Shown here: positions 8,447 through 16,585 of the stretch, one piece after another
How the letters are laid out: each line of letters opens with the position of its first letter
How positions within the stretch are numbered: position 1 is the stretch's first letter
Source of the DNA: Salinicoccus carnicancri Crm
GTDB lineage: Bacteria > Bacillota > Bacilli > Staphylococcales > Salinicoccaceae
DNA length: 64,000 bases
Assembly (NCBI RefSeq): GCF_000330705.1
Contig: NZ_ANAM01000010.1
Coordinates: forward strand, 226,007 to 290,006
Direction: 5' to 3'
Made by a program: the position numbers and the translations under genes
The notes under the pieces: model-generated
What the model saw: the letters and a program-made list of their open reading frames with translations, nothing else
The model's database searches: none
What the model was told of the DNA's origin: nothing

Positions 8447-9481
8447 ATGATCCACATGGACAGGAACACAAGTCCGCTCTCCCCGCTTTCCGATGAAACT
8501 GTCGGTGAAGTCGCAAGGAGTACAGTCCTCAATGAATACCCGAGTGATGAAATCACCCGGTTCAAACAGCTCTACGCCGATCATTACGGCATCCGTCCGG
8601 AACAGATGGAAGTCGCCAACGGCTCTGATGAGTGGATACAGAAGACTATCATGACACTTGGACAGCGTGGCGTCATGGCCCTCTCCCCCGATTTCGTCAT
8701 GTACGAAGAGTATTCCAGGCAGACGGACGCCCCGTTCTACACGGTGCCATGTGATGCAGGGTTCCGTTTCAACTTTGATGAGGTGATACGCTCCATCGAG
8801 GAGAAACGGCCGTCTTTATTCCTGATATCCATGCCACACAATCCTACCGGCCAGCTCTTTGATGCTGAAGTGCTCGAGCGTCTCTCACAGGCTATGAAGG
8901 CTGCCGGCGGCTATCTCGTGCTGGATGAAGCATATGCTGAATTCGCACCGGCCTACCGGAGACCTGCAGGGGAACATGTCATCATCATACGCACGCTCAG
9001 CAAGATTTTCGGCATTGCCGGACTCAGGGTCGGCATCGCAGTTGCGGATGGGGAAACTTTCAGCCGCATCACCCGGCTGAACCACCCCTACCCCGTGAAC
9101 TCCCTGTCTTTGAACCTCGCATCACGGATATTCGAAAACAGGGATCAGCTGAAAAAGTTCACAGATTACCAGCTGGCATCAAAGAAACAGCTTGACGCAG
9201 CGTTCCGCCCGCTCGGGAACAGGATAAAGACAATCGAATCCAGTACCAACTTCATCTTCACCTACGGCAGGAACGCACGATCCCTCGGAGAGTACCTGGA
9301 AGAAAACGGCTATCAGCCGAGGATGTACGATACACCGCCTTTAGGCGATGTCGTCCGCTACTCCATCATCAGGCTTGAAGATTATACGGGTCTCAAAAAA
9401 TTAATCAATGAATGGAGCACACAATATGATCAGGAAAGAAAGATCGACACAGGAAACACGGATTTCCATTTCACTCGATGA
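8447..9481 (+). CDS. hisC: Histidinol-phosphate aminotransferase HisC
   Basis: PLP enzyme converting imidazole-acetol phosphate and glutamate to histidinol phosphate. 344 aa of aminotransferase fold I; the PLP lysine is in RTLSKIFGIAGLRVG, and SMPHNPTG, LVLDEAYAEF and VRYSII are the other family blocks. Start at 8447 (MIHMDRN); M4 at 8456 is an alternative. Its last 18 codons overlap hisB by 56 bp, an unusually long overlap in an otherwise tight operon. Confidence 0.92.
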   Translation: MIHMDRNTSPLSPLSDETVGEVARSTVLNEYPSDEITRFKQLYADHYGIRPEQMEVANGSDEWIQKTIMTLGQRGVMALSPDFVMYEEYSRQTDAPFYTVPCDAGFRFNFDEVIRSIEEKRPSLFLISMPHNPTGQLFDAEVLERLSQAMKAAGGYLVLDEAYAEFAPAYRRPAGEHVIIIRTLSKIFGIAGLRVGIAVADGETFSRITRLNHPYPVNSLSLNLASRIFENRDQLKKFTDYQLASKKQLDAAFRPLGNRIKTIESSTNFIFTYGRNARSLGEYLEENGYQPRMYDTPPLGDVVRYSIIRLEDYTGLKKLINEWSTQYDQERKIDTGNTDFHFTR

Positions 9482-10004
9482 TGAAAAATCATTCAAAGAA
9501 TCAAAGATCTCCACAAATGTCGGCTTTTTCGACCACATGCTGACCCTCCTCAGCTTCCATTCGGAACTCTTCCTTGAAGTGGAGGCAGACGGCGATAATG
9601 AAGTGGATGACCATCATACAGTCGAAGATGTGGGCATCATACTCGGCCAGCTGATCCGGGAACTGTATACAGAAAAGGAGTCGTATCAGCGTTACGGAAC
9701 GACATATATCCCCATGGATGAATCTCTGGCGCGTGTTGTGCTCGACCTGTCGGGACGCCCGCATCTGAATTTCCAGGCGGAATTCTCCAAAGAGAAAGTC
9801 GGCACGTTCGATACAGAGCTCGTCCTGGAATTCTTCAACGCCCTCAGCATGAACAGCAGGATGACGCTGCATATCGACCTTCTCAAGGGTGGTAATACGC
9901 ATCATGAAATTGAAGCGGTGTTTAAGGCGTTCGCGAGAAGCCTGAAAGCAGCGCTAAAGGCCGGCGGGTCTGGCATTCCCTCCTCCAAAGGAGTCATTGA
10001 ATGA
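9426..10004 (+). CDS. hisB: Imidazoleglycerol-phosphate dehydratase HisB
   Basis: Mn-dependent dehydratase of the histidine pathway. 192 aa, with the two metal-binding motifs DDHHTVED and THHEIEAVFKAFA and the FFDHML motif near residue 38. The ATG at 9426 (MIRKERSTQ) is chosen because GGAG lies 8 nt upstream; the frame extends to 9408 without support. Monofunctional: no fused histidinol-phosphatase domain as in enteric HisB. Overlaps hisH by 4 bp. Confidence 0.95.
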   Translation: MIRKERSTQETRISISLDDEKSFKESKISTNVGFFDHMLTLLSFHSELFLEVEADGDNEVDDHHTVEDVGIILGQLIRELYTEKESYQRYGTTYIPMDESLARVVLDLSGRPHLNFQAEFSKEKVGTFDTELVLEFFNALSMNSRMTLHIDLLKGGNTHHEIEAVFKAFARSLKAALKAGGSGIPSSKGVIE

Positions 10005-10576
10005 TCGGCATCGTCGACTATTCCCTGGGCAATATCCAAAATGTCAAAAACGCTCTGGACAAGCTGGGATATCCATATCTCCTCTCCAGTGAGCAGAGTG
10101 AGTTAGAAAGCTGCGACACCGTCATCCTGCCGGGAGTCGGGCATTTCGGGAATGCAATGCAGGCGATTGAATCACTCGGCATAAAAGACACACTGCTTGA
10201 AATCGCCGGATCGAAGCGGATCATCGGCATCTGTCTGGGCATGCAGCTTCTGTTCGAATCAAGTTCCGAAGGGAACAGGGAAGGTCTCGGTCTGCTGAAA
10301 GGGCATGTCCGCAGAATGGATACACCGTTCACCATCCCCCATCTCGGCTGGAATACACTGGACAGCGGATATAAGTCCCTCGACGGCAGGGATGTTTATT
10401 TCATCCACAGCTATATGGTCACGGAGGCAGAAGACGTCATCGCCACCAGCGGATACGGCACTGATGTGCCGGCCATCGTCCAAAAAGACAGCATCATCGG
10501 TATCCAGTTCCATCCCGAAAAGTCCGGCGCCGCCGGACTCGAAATACTGAAAAATGCCATTGAAGGAGGCTTCTGA
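10001..10576 (+). CDS. hisH: Imidazole glycerol phosphate synthase, glutaminase subunit HisH
   Basis: Class I glutamine amidotransferase that supplies ammonia to HisF. 191 aa. The nucleophile Cys is in GICLGMQLLFESS, the His and Glu of the triad in GIQFHPEKSG, and the N-terminus MIGIVDYSLGNIQNV is characteristic. Start overlaps the hisB stop by 4 bp. Confidence 0.95.
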   Translation: MIGIVDYSLGNIQNVKNALDKLGYPYLLSSEQSELESCDTVILPGVGHFGNAMQAIESLGIKDTLLEIAGSKRIIGICLGMQLLFESSSEGNREGLGLLKGHVRRMDTPFTIPHLGWNTLDSGYKSLDGRDVYFIHSYMVTEAEDVIATSGYGTDVPAIVQKDSIIGIQFHPEKSGAAGLEILKNAIEGGF

Positions 10577-10577
10577 T

Positions 10578-11279
10578 ATGAATATCATTCCGGCCATCGA
10601 CATCATCGACGGCAGAAATGTCCGACTGAAGCAGGGGGACTATGACCAGAGAACAGCAATGAAACGTACACCGGAAGAAGCCATCCGCTTCTACTCCGGC
10701 TTCAGACAGGTGGGACGCATCCACATCGTCGACCTCATGGGCGCACTCAAACAGGATGCGCAGGAGTCGACCGTAATCGAAAAGCTCAAATCCCAGACAG
10801 ACCTCCCCCTCCAGATCGGCGGCGGACTGAGGAACATGGAGACTATACGGCAATATGACAGAATCGGCATCGATTACTTCATACTCGGCACAAAAGCGAT
10901 TCTGGATACTGACTGGCTCAAAGAAGCTGTCCGGGAGTTCCCCGGTCGCATATTCGTGGGCACAGACGCCAGGGAGAATGATATCTATGTCAACGGCTGG
11001 ACGGAAAACAGTGATATCACCATCGATGAGTACATCAGAGAGATCGAAGGTCTGGATATCGCCGGCATCATCTACACGGATATAAACAAGGACGGTATGA
11101 ACCAGGGCCCGAACTTCGAGAACACCCGGCGCATCAATGAGTTGACACGGCACAAAGTCATCGCAAGCGGCGGGGTCAGAAACAAAGAGGATCTGGATAA
11201 GCTTGGAGCACTGGGTGTCCGGGACGCGATTGTCGGCAAGGCCAGTCACAACGACTCATTCTGGAGGGACATCAAATGA
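10578..11279 (+). CDS. hisA: Phosphoribosylformimino-AICAR-phosphate isomerase HisA
   Basis: (Beta-alpha)8-barrel Amadori isomerase, step 4 of the pathway. 233 aa; MNIIPAIDIIDGRNVRLKQG holds the first catalytic Asp, IQIGGGLRNMETI and VIASGGVRNKEDL the phosphate-binding loops, and IIYTDINKDGM the second catalytic Asp. The ATG at 10578 follows GGAGG and begins one base after the hisH stop; the frame upstream to 10554 belongs to hisH. Overlaps hisF by 4 bp. Confidence 0.95.
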   Translation: MNIIPAIDIIDGRNVRLKQGDYDQRTAMKRTPEEAIRFYSGFRQVGRIHIVDLMGALKQDAQESTVIEKLKSQTDLPLQIGGGLRNMETIRQYDRIGIDYFILGTKAILDTDWLKEAVREFPGRIFVGTDARENDIYVNGWTENSDITIDEYIREIEGLDIAGIIYTDINKDGMNQGPNFENTRRINELTRHKVIASGGVRNKEDLDKLGALGVRDAIVGKASHNDSFWRDIK

Positions 11280-12040
11280 TAAAGAAAAGAATCATCCCAT
11301 GCCTGGACGTCAAGGACGGCCGGGTCGTCAAGGGCGTCAATTTCATCGGTCTCCGTGACATCGGAGACCCTGTGGAACTCGCCAAAAGATACAATGAGGA
11401 AGGCGCCGATGAACTCGTCTTCCTGGATATTTCAAAGACGCAGGAGGGCCACGACCTGATGATTGACGTCATCCGCGATACGGCAAAAGAACTCTTCATC
11501 CCGCTGACTATCGGAGGCGGGGTCTCATCCGTCGGCGACATCCGCCAGCTGCTCGGTGCAGGCGCGGACAAAGTCAGCATCAATTCCGCTGCGCTCAGGG
11601 ACCCCGGACTGATAAAGACAGCAGCCGATGTATTCGGCAGCCAGTGCATATGCATCGCCATCGATGTGAAATACGACGCTGTCAAAGCGGATTATTTCGT
11701 GTTCACACACGGTGGTTCAAAAGATACCGGCATCCGCGCCTTCGAATGGATCGAACAATGCGCCGCACTCGGGGCCGGTGAACTGCTCATCACAAGCATG
11801 GATCATGATGGTGTGAAACAGGGGTTCAACACCGTATTCCTGAAGCAGGCAAAAGAACTTGTCGACATTCCCATCATTGCCAGCGGAGGCGCCGGCGACC
11901 CGGGTCATTTCATCGAACTCTTCCGTGAAACGGATGTATCCGCCGGTCTCGCCGCCTCCATCTTCCATAACCGGGAAGTCGATATTGAAGATTTGAAGTA
12001 TAAGCTGCAGGACGAAGGATTCGAGGTGAGGCTCATATGA
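11276..12040 (+). CDS. hisF: Imidazole glycerol phosphate synthase, cyclase subunit HisF
   Basis: Barrel enzyme that joins PRFAR with ammonia from HisH to give IGP and AICAR. 254 aa with MIKKRIIPCLDVKDGRVVKG at the N-terminus (catalytic Asp in CLDVKDG), LTIGGGVSSVGD, GADKVSINSAA, LLITSMDHDGVKQGF (second Asp) and PIIASGGAGDPGHF. Overlaps hisA and hisI(E) by 4 bp each. Confidence 0.96.
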   Translation: MIKKRIIPCLDVKDGRVVKGVNFIGLRDIGDPVELAKRYNEEGADELVFLDISKTQEGHDLMIDVIRDTAKELFIPLTIGGGVSSVGDIRQLLGAGADKVSINSAALRDPGLIKTAADVFGSQCICIAIDVKYDAVKADYFVFTHGGSKDTGIRAFEWIEQCAALGAGELLITSMDHDGVKQGFNTVFLKQAKELVDIPIIASGGAGDPGHFIELFRETDVSAGLAASIFHNREVDIEDLKYKLQDEGFEVRLI

Positions 12041-12660
12041 AACCGGACTTTGGAAAAGGCGGCGGACTCCTGTCCGTCATATTGCAGGATCACAGGACCC
12101 ATCGTGTGCTGATGAACGGCTTCATGAATGAAGATGCATACCAGAAAACCCTGGATGAAGGGGTGGTGTGGTTTTATTCCCGCACTAAGGAAAGGCTCTG
12201 GAAAAAAGGCGAGACAAGCGGCCACATCCAGATCGTGAAGGAAATGGCGCTCGACTGCGACCGGGATGCCCTCCTCATCCGTGTCGAGCCGAAGGGGCCA
12301 ACCTGCCACCTCGGTACAGCCAGCTGCTTCGGCGACTCAGACTTCAGCCTGCAGACACTTGAGAAGATCGTTGCTCAGAAAGTGGACCATCCAAAGGAAG
12401 GGTCCTATACTAAATATTTGACGGAGGAGGGCATCGACAAAATACTCAAAAAGTGCGGTGAAGAAATGACGGAGGTCGTGGTTGCATCAAAAAACGATGA
12501 CCGGCAGGAACTCATCAATGAAACGGGGGACCTCGTCTATCACCTCCTCGTCCTCCTCAGGAATCAGGGCATTTCGCTGAAGGATGTCGAGGAGAAGCTG
12601 AAAGAACGTCACGGGGAAACACTGTCCTACAAAGTACGCGGGGAAATAGAAGAATGGTAA
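12037..12660 (+). CDS. hisI: Bifunctional phosphoribosyl-AMP cyclohydrolase / phosphoribosyl-ATP pyrophosphohydrolase HisIE
   Basis: Catalyses steps 2 and 3 of histidine synthesis. Residues about 1-105 form the HisI domain (VLMNGFMNEDAYQKTL, VWFYSRTKERLWKKGETSG, metal ligands in DCDRDALL and GPTCHLGTASCF); residues about 115-207 form the MazG-like HisE domain (LKKCGEEMTEVVVASK, LINETGDLVYHLLVLL). Last gene of the operon. With hisZGDCBHAF it completes the pathway except for histidinol-phosphate phosphatase, not found in this window. Confidence 0.95.
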   Translation: MKPDFGKGGGLLSVILQDHRTHRVLMNGFMNEDAYQKTLDEGVVWFYSRTKERLWKKGETSGHIQIVKEMALDCDRDALLIRVEPKGPTCHLGTASCFGDSDFSLQTLEKIVAQKVDHPKEGSYTKYLTEEGIDKILKKCGEEMTEVVVASKNDDRQELINETGDLVYHLLVLLRNQGISLKDVEEKLKERHGETLSYKVRGEIEEW

Positions 12661-12694
12661 TATATAGATGAATATACTACCAGGAGGTTCTGAT

Positions 12695-12916
12695 ATGGAT
12701 GACGAGTCCAAAAAGACCATGAACACTTATTTGGCCATGGGCATATCTCTCGGAATCACGTTCGGCGCAGTCCTCGGACTCCTCGCGTACATCCTGTTCT
12801 GGAATGTCATGCTCATACCGGCAGGCATCATTTTCGGCATTACCGTCGGGCTTGCTGCAGGTTACATGTACGGAAGAAGACGTGCGGACAAGACACCGCC
12901 GAAACAAAAAGAATGA
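12695..12916 (+). CDS. Small two-helix membrane protein, function unknown
   Basis: 73-aa protein with two predicted membrane helices (about residues 10-32 and 36-56) and a short basic tail (GRRRADKTPPKQKE). The ATG at 12695 follows CAGGAGG by 7 nt; the longer frame to 12668 lacks a site. It begins 34 bp after hisIE with no promoter I can point to, so it may be co-transcribed with the his operon. It resembles the next small gene in layout (polar start, two Gly-rich helices, GIIF motif, charged tail). I do not recognise the family. Confidence 0.7.
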   Translation: MDDESKKTMNTYLAMGISLGITFGAVLGLLAYILFWNVMLIPAGIIFGITVGLAAGYMYGRRRADKTPPKQKE

Positions 12917-12925
12917 TATTGTATG

Positions 12926-12958
12926 AAAAGCGGCTGCACCAGAGGGGCAGCCGCTTTT
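12926..12958 (+). terminator. Terminator after the first small membrane protein (end of his operon)
   Basis: 12-bp perfect stem AAAAGCGGCTGC / GCAGCCGCTTTT with a 9-nt loop and T-run, symmetrical and able to work both ways. Confidence 0.9.
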
Positions 12959-13054
12959 CATTATTCAGCATCAAGCATAGAAATCCCTGATTCGGGTAGA
13001 GGAATAATGAATCCGTAAAGCATATGATGATTTTTTACAAGGAAGGGGATTGGC

Positions 13055-13309
13055 ATGAGTGGAAAATTTGATGCGAAAACTGTCGCGACAGCATTTGTCA
13101 TCGGGATACCCGTCGGTCTGGTCTTCGGTCTGATGATTTCCATCCTGACAGGAAGCTATGTCTATATCTGGGCTCTCGGCATCCCGCTTGGCATCATATT
13201 CAGCATTATCATGGCAGTACCGATGGTGAAAGGAAAAAACAAATCATCCAGGGAAATGGCCGATGATGAAGACGAGAAAAACTATCAGGATGACACCATG
13301 AGGCAGTAG
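13055..13309 (+). CDS. Second small two-helix membrane protein, function unknown
   Basis: 84 aa: two Gly-rich membrane helices (about residues 11-33 and 36-57) and a long acidic cytoplasmic-type tail (MADDEDEKNYQDDTMRQ). GGAAGGGG lies about 9 nt upstream of the ATG. It sits between two strong terminators, so it must have its own promoter in 12959-13054, where none is clear. It looks like a distant relative of the preceding 73-aa protein (shared GIIF in helix 2). No family recognised. Confidence 0.7.
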   Translation: MSGKFDAKTVATAFVIGIPVGLVFGLMISILTGSYVYIWALGIPLGIIFSIIMAVPMVKGKNKSSREMADDEDEKNYQDDTMRQ

Positions 13310-13349
13310 AACATAAAAATTCCGGGATTGATCCCGGAATTTTTATGTT
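13310..13349. terminator. Bidirectional terminator
   Basis: Perfect 18-bp stem (13310-13327 with 13332-13349) around a 4-nt loop TTGA, A/T-rich outer half. It separates the small membrane gene (+) from the convergent citrate transporter (-). Confidence 0.92.
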
Positions 13350-13359
13350 CTGACACAGA

Positions 13360-14670
13360 TTAGATTATTCCCATTAAAAATGCGGCTGCCATGGCAAGAA
13401 GGCTGAAGCCCCATACCCAGAAGATTGCATATCTGATGTAACGGCCCATCTCGATACCCGCGAGCCCGACGGCCAGCCAGAGTGCCGGAGAGAACGGGCT
13501 TATGAAAGTACCGATGATATTGCCGATCATGAGTGAATAGGCGGCAGTAATCTGATCGACGCCATGCACAGAAACTATCTGCTCCACGACAGGCAGCAGT
13601 GCAAAATAGTAAGCATCTGTGTTCAGGACCAGTTCGAGCGGTGCACCGAATATACCAATGATATAATGAAGGTATGGTATCAGGAAGCCCGGCAATATCA
13701 CCACTATATCTTCTGCCAATGAATCGAGCATGCCACTGTTCTCGAGTATGCCGAGGAAAGAACCGGCCGCAAGGATGATTGCCGCCATCATCAGTGCACT
13801 CGGTGCATGTGCCCGTATACGCTGCATCTGAACATTCATATCCGTATAGTTCACAGGGAGTGCAATACTTACCGCAAGCATGAATATGAGTCCGGCAGGG
13901 AGCGCTCCCCACATGAGAAACGCCACGACAAGCAATGTCAGAAGCAGGTTGAACCATAGCAATCCGGGTCTTTCAAGCTCTGCAGCCGACTCGTCTTTCT
14001 CTTCGCTCAGTGTGAATTGATTGAAGTTTATATCGCCGTTTAACAGACCGTTCTTTTTAAGCCGGTTCTGTTCGAGTTTTCCTACCAGGGCACCCATGGA
14101 TGCCAGCAGTATAATAAGGATCCCCTGCAGTGGAATGAGCGGCCGCCATAATTCCGGAGGTTCCACACTCAGCACGGCCGCTGTACGCCCGAGCGGCCCG
14201 CCCCACGGCACCATATTCATGATACTGGCACTCATACCTATAAGCATGACGAGCATATAGGGGCTCATGTTCAGTTTCTTATACAGCGGGAGCAATGCCG
14301 GTATGGTTATCAGGAAAGTTGAGGCACCTGAACCGTCCAGGTGCGCAATCGCACCGATTAATACCGTGGCGATTGCGACCAGGACAACATTGCCGCGGGA
14401 AAGTTTAACCATCTTATTGATAATCGGATTGAACAATCCTGTATCCTGCATGACTCCAAAGAACAGGATGGCGAAGACAAACATGATAACTACGGAAATG
14501 ACGGAATTTATGCCATCATTGAAGAACTCCGTAATTTCTCCAAACCCGAATCCTGCGGCGAGCGCACCGATGAACGGCACAATCACCAGCGCAACAATCG
14601 GGTTAAGCTTTTGAGTAATTAACAATGTTACGATAATAGCTATGACCAATAAACCAATAATGCTAAGCAT
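13360..14670 (-). CDS. CitMHS-family citrate:cation symporter
   Basis: 436-aa polytopic membrane protein with about 11-12 hydrophobic helices. The segments GAIAHLDGSGASTFLITIPA, LPLYKKLNMSPYMLVMLIGM and NMVPWGGPLGRTAAVL are the conserved CitMHS (CitM/CitH) core; members take up citrate complexed with Mg or Ca together with protons. AAGGAG lies 7 nt before the ATG. Transcribed alone, with a cre-like palindrome about 85-120 bp upstream; citrate transporters of this family are commonly under CcpA control. The exact substrate is inferred from the family only. Confidence 0.87.
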   Translation of the reverse strand: MLSIIGLLVIAIIVTLLITQKLNPIVALVIVPFIGALAAGFGFGEITEFFNDGINSVISVVIMFVFAILFFGVMQDTGLFNPIINKMVKLSRGNVVLVAIATVLIGAIAHLDGSGASTFLITIPALLPLYKKLNMSPYMLVMLIGMSASIMNMVPWGGPLGRTAAVLSVEPPELWRPLIPLQGILIILLASMGALVGKLEQNRLKKNGLLNGDINFNQFTLSEEKDESAAELERPGLLWFNLLLTLLVVAFLMWGALPAGLIFMLAVSIALPVNYTDMNVQMQRIRAHAPSALMMAAIILAAGSFLGILENSGMLDSLAEDIVVILPGFLIPYLHYIIGIFGAPLELVLNTDAYYFALLPVVEQIVSVHGVDQITAAYSLMIGNIIGTFISPFSPALWLAVGLAGIEMGRYIRYAIFWVWGFSLLAMAAAFLMGII

Positions 14671-14701
14671 AGACCTACTCCTTGATCCTCAAATTCCCCT
14701 T

Positions 14702-14729
14702 ATCATAATTTCATATAATCCTTCTACAA
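14702..14729 (-). promoter_or_regulatory. Putative promoter of the citrate transporter gene
   Basis: Minus-strand TTGTAG (14729-14724), 16-bp spacer, TATGAT (14707-14702), 31 bp before the start codon. Other registers are possible in this A/T-rich stretch. Confidence 0.45.
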
Positions 14730-14754
14730 TAAGTAACAACAGAAATATTGCCAG

Positions 14755-14792
14755 TTATTATGAAAACGCGTCAGCAAGCGCTTTCATAATAA
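14755..14792. promoter_or_regulatory. Cre-like hyphenated palindrome upstream of the citrate transporter
   Basis: Outer arms TTATTATGAAA and TTTCATAATAA pair perfectly (11 bp), and 14 of 16 positions pair when the arms are extended. The right arm, read on the minus strand from 14786 to 14773, is TGAAAGCGCTTGCT, matching the CcpA cre consensus at 12 of 14 positions. No T-run follows, so a protein-binding role is more likely than termination. Confidence 0.6.
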
Positions 14793-15032
14793 GGTGAATA
14801 AAATCCCATGTGAAAACCCTTTAATGATATTTCATTATAAATGACCATCAAAATAAAATAAAGACTTGAATTTTTAGAATTTTTACTGTTCAATAATTTG
14901 TCATTACCATCTAAACACTTCTTCAGGTTTAATCAATTTACTAATTAAATACACACTCTTCCCGTACCTGGTTGTAAGACTTTTGACTATTAGATATCAT
15001 AGGGATAATTATACACAGTAGGAGGAATACCC

Positions 15033-15638
15033 ATGATCAGCATCTATGAATTTAAACCACGGTTCCAGCGGATGCTGCTGCCGATCGTGGACCGTCTGTA
15101 CCGTATGAATATAACGCCCAATCAGGTGACCATCGCCGCCTGCTTCCTTTCAGTCCTGCTCGGTATAATGTTCTATCTCAACCATGAGAGCATCCTGGTC
15201 TACATCATTCTGCCAATCTTCCTGTTCATACGCATGGCGATGAATGCAATTGACGGCGTGCTCGCAAAAAAATACAACATGCAGACGTCACTCGGAAAAT
15301 TCCTCAACGAACTGACGGATGTCATAAGCGACGCCGCCCTCTTCCTTCCTTTCATGCTCCTTGCAGAGGGTGCGGAAATTACAGTCATTATTTTCATACT
15401 GTTCAGCCTGACGAGCGAAATGGCCGGGGTCATAGCGGAGACAGTGTCCGGCGAAAGGCGCTATGACGGCCCCATGGGTAAGAGCGACCGCGCTTTTCTG
15501 ATTGGTCTGCTGTCTGTTCTCATCGCTTTGGGACTGCCTGTTGATCCATATTTGTGGATTATATTCCTCGCAGCCTCTCTCATGATTGTTCTTAATATCT
15601 TCAAACGCATCAAAAATGGACTGGAGGTAAATATGTAA
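15033..15638 (+). CDS. CDP-alcohol phosphatidyltransferase-family membrane protein
   Basis: 201-aa membrane enzyme of the CDP-OH phosphotransferase family, which moves a phosphatidyl or similar group from a CDP-activated donor to an alcohol. The CAP signature is recognisable at about residues 70-100: NAIDGVLAKK then SLGKFLNELTDVISD. The usual signature is DxxDGxxAR...GxxxDxxxD; here the first and third Asp are Asn, an unusual departure at the metal site. AGGAGG precedes the ATG by 6 nt. Its stop overlaps the CdsA-like gene start, so the two are coupled. Probably supplies a special head group to a lipid. Confidence 0.85.
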   Translation: MISIYEFKPRFQRMLLPIVDRLYRMNITPNQVTIAACFLSVLLGIMFYLNHESILVYIILPIFLFIRMAMNAIDGVLAKKYNMQTSLGKFLNELTDVISDAALFLPFMLLAEGAEITVIIFILFSLTSEMAGVIAETVSGERRYDGPMGKSDRAFLIGLLSVLIALGLPVDPYLWIIFLAASLMIVLNIFKRIKNGLEVNM

Positions 15639-16576
15639 TGAACCTGAACCTTATTACCGAAGAAGTGCTCTATGTACTGGTCGCCATCGTCGCAGTCCTC
15701 ATTTCGTCTTCAGTCATCTCTTTCATAATGAAGAAGCGCCGGCCAGGCAAAACCTTGGATGAAGTCTCTTTGAGAATCCGTTCCTGGTGGATGATGTTCG
15801 CCATCTTCACCATCGCACTCGTCATTCACTCGACAATCTCCCTGATTTTCATGGCGCTGCTGTGTTTCCTTGCACTTAAGGAGTTCTTTTCACTCATACC
15901 GTTCAACCGTGCCCACAGACTTGTGCTCTTTTGGGCATACCTGACCATTCCGATACAGTTTTTCTTCATCTACATCGGTTCATACGGCATGTTCATCATA
16001 TTCATTCCCGTATACATGTTCCTGCTTATCCCGATACAGGCGATCATCGTCGGGGAGACCAAAGGCTTTCTACACTCGATCGCTTCTGTCCAGTGGGGTA
16101 TCATGCTCATGGTCTTCGGACTTTCCCACCTTGCATACCTCCTTGTCCTCCCGGGCAAAGAGAACAGTGTGGCGGGTGCCGGTCTGGTGCTGTTCCTGGT
16201 AGTGCTGACCCAGGTAAACGACGTCGCGCAGTTCATATGGGGCAAGATGCTCGGGAAAAGGAAGATCCTCCCGAAAGTCTCCCCTAGTAAAACATGGGAG
16301 GGCTTCGTCGGCGGCGCACTGACGACGACACTCATTGCGGTCCTGCTCGCACCCCTCATCACACCTTTCTCCCTGATCTCAAGCATGATTGCGGGACTGT
16401 ACATCGGACTGACAGGGTTCATAGGGGATGTGAATATATCTGCAGTAAAACGTGATCTGAACATTAAAGATACATCAACCGCCATACCCGGGCATGGCGG
16501 CATACTGGACCGGGTGGATTCTCTGACCTACACTGCCCCGCTGTTTCTCCATTTCACCCGGTTCTTCTACTTTTAG
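15638..16576 (+). CDS. CdsA-like phosphatidate cytidylyltransferase
   Basis: 312-aa membrane protein with about eight hydrophobic helices. The C-terminal CTP-transferase signature is complete: SAVKRDLNIKD followed by IPGHGGILDRVDSL, and KTWEGFVGGA precedes it. Such enzymes make CDP-diacylglycerol. The genus's housekeeping cdsA normally lies beside uppS, dxr and rseP, so this copy is likely a dedicated second enzyme for the neighbouring phosphotransferase. Starts inside the stop of the upstream gene (TAATG). Confidence 0.9.
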   Translation: MNLNLITEEVLYVLVAIVAVLISSSVISFIMKKRRPGKTLDEVSLRIRSWWMMFAIFTIALVIHSTISLIFMALLCFLALKEFFSLIPFNRAHRLVLFWAYLTIPIQFFFIYIGSYGMFIIFIPVYMFLLIPIQAIIVGETKGFLHSIASVQWGIMLMVFGLSHLAYLLVLPGKENSVAGAGLVLFLVVLTQVNDVAQFIWGKMLGKRKILPKVSPSKTWEGFVGGALTTTLIAVLLAPLITPFSLISSMIAGLYIGLTGFIGDVNISAVKRDLNIKDTSTAIPGHGGILDRVDSLTYTAPLFLHFTRFFYF

Positions 16577-16585
16577 GATGTGGAT

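Larger units (their letters stand above)
14671..15032. other. Divergent intergenic region between the citrate transporter and the lipid operon
   Basis: 362 bp, clearly A/T-rich, no coding frame. It holds a 38-bp hyphenated palindrome (14755-14792) and a plausible promoter toward the citrate gene. The stretch 14800-15000 has no recognised element except A/T-rich segments; AGGAGG at about 15021-15026 is the ribosome site of the next gene. No leader RNA or riboswitch seen. Confidence 0.6.
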
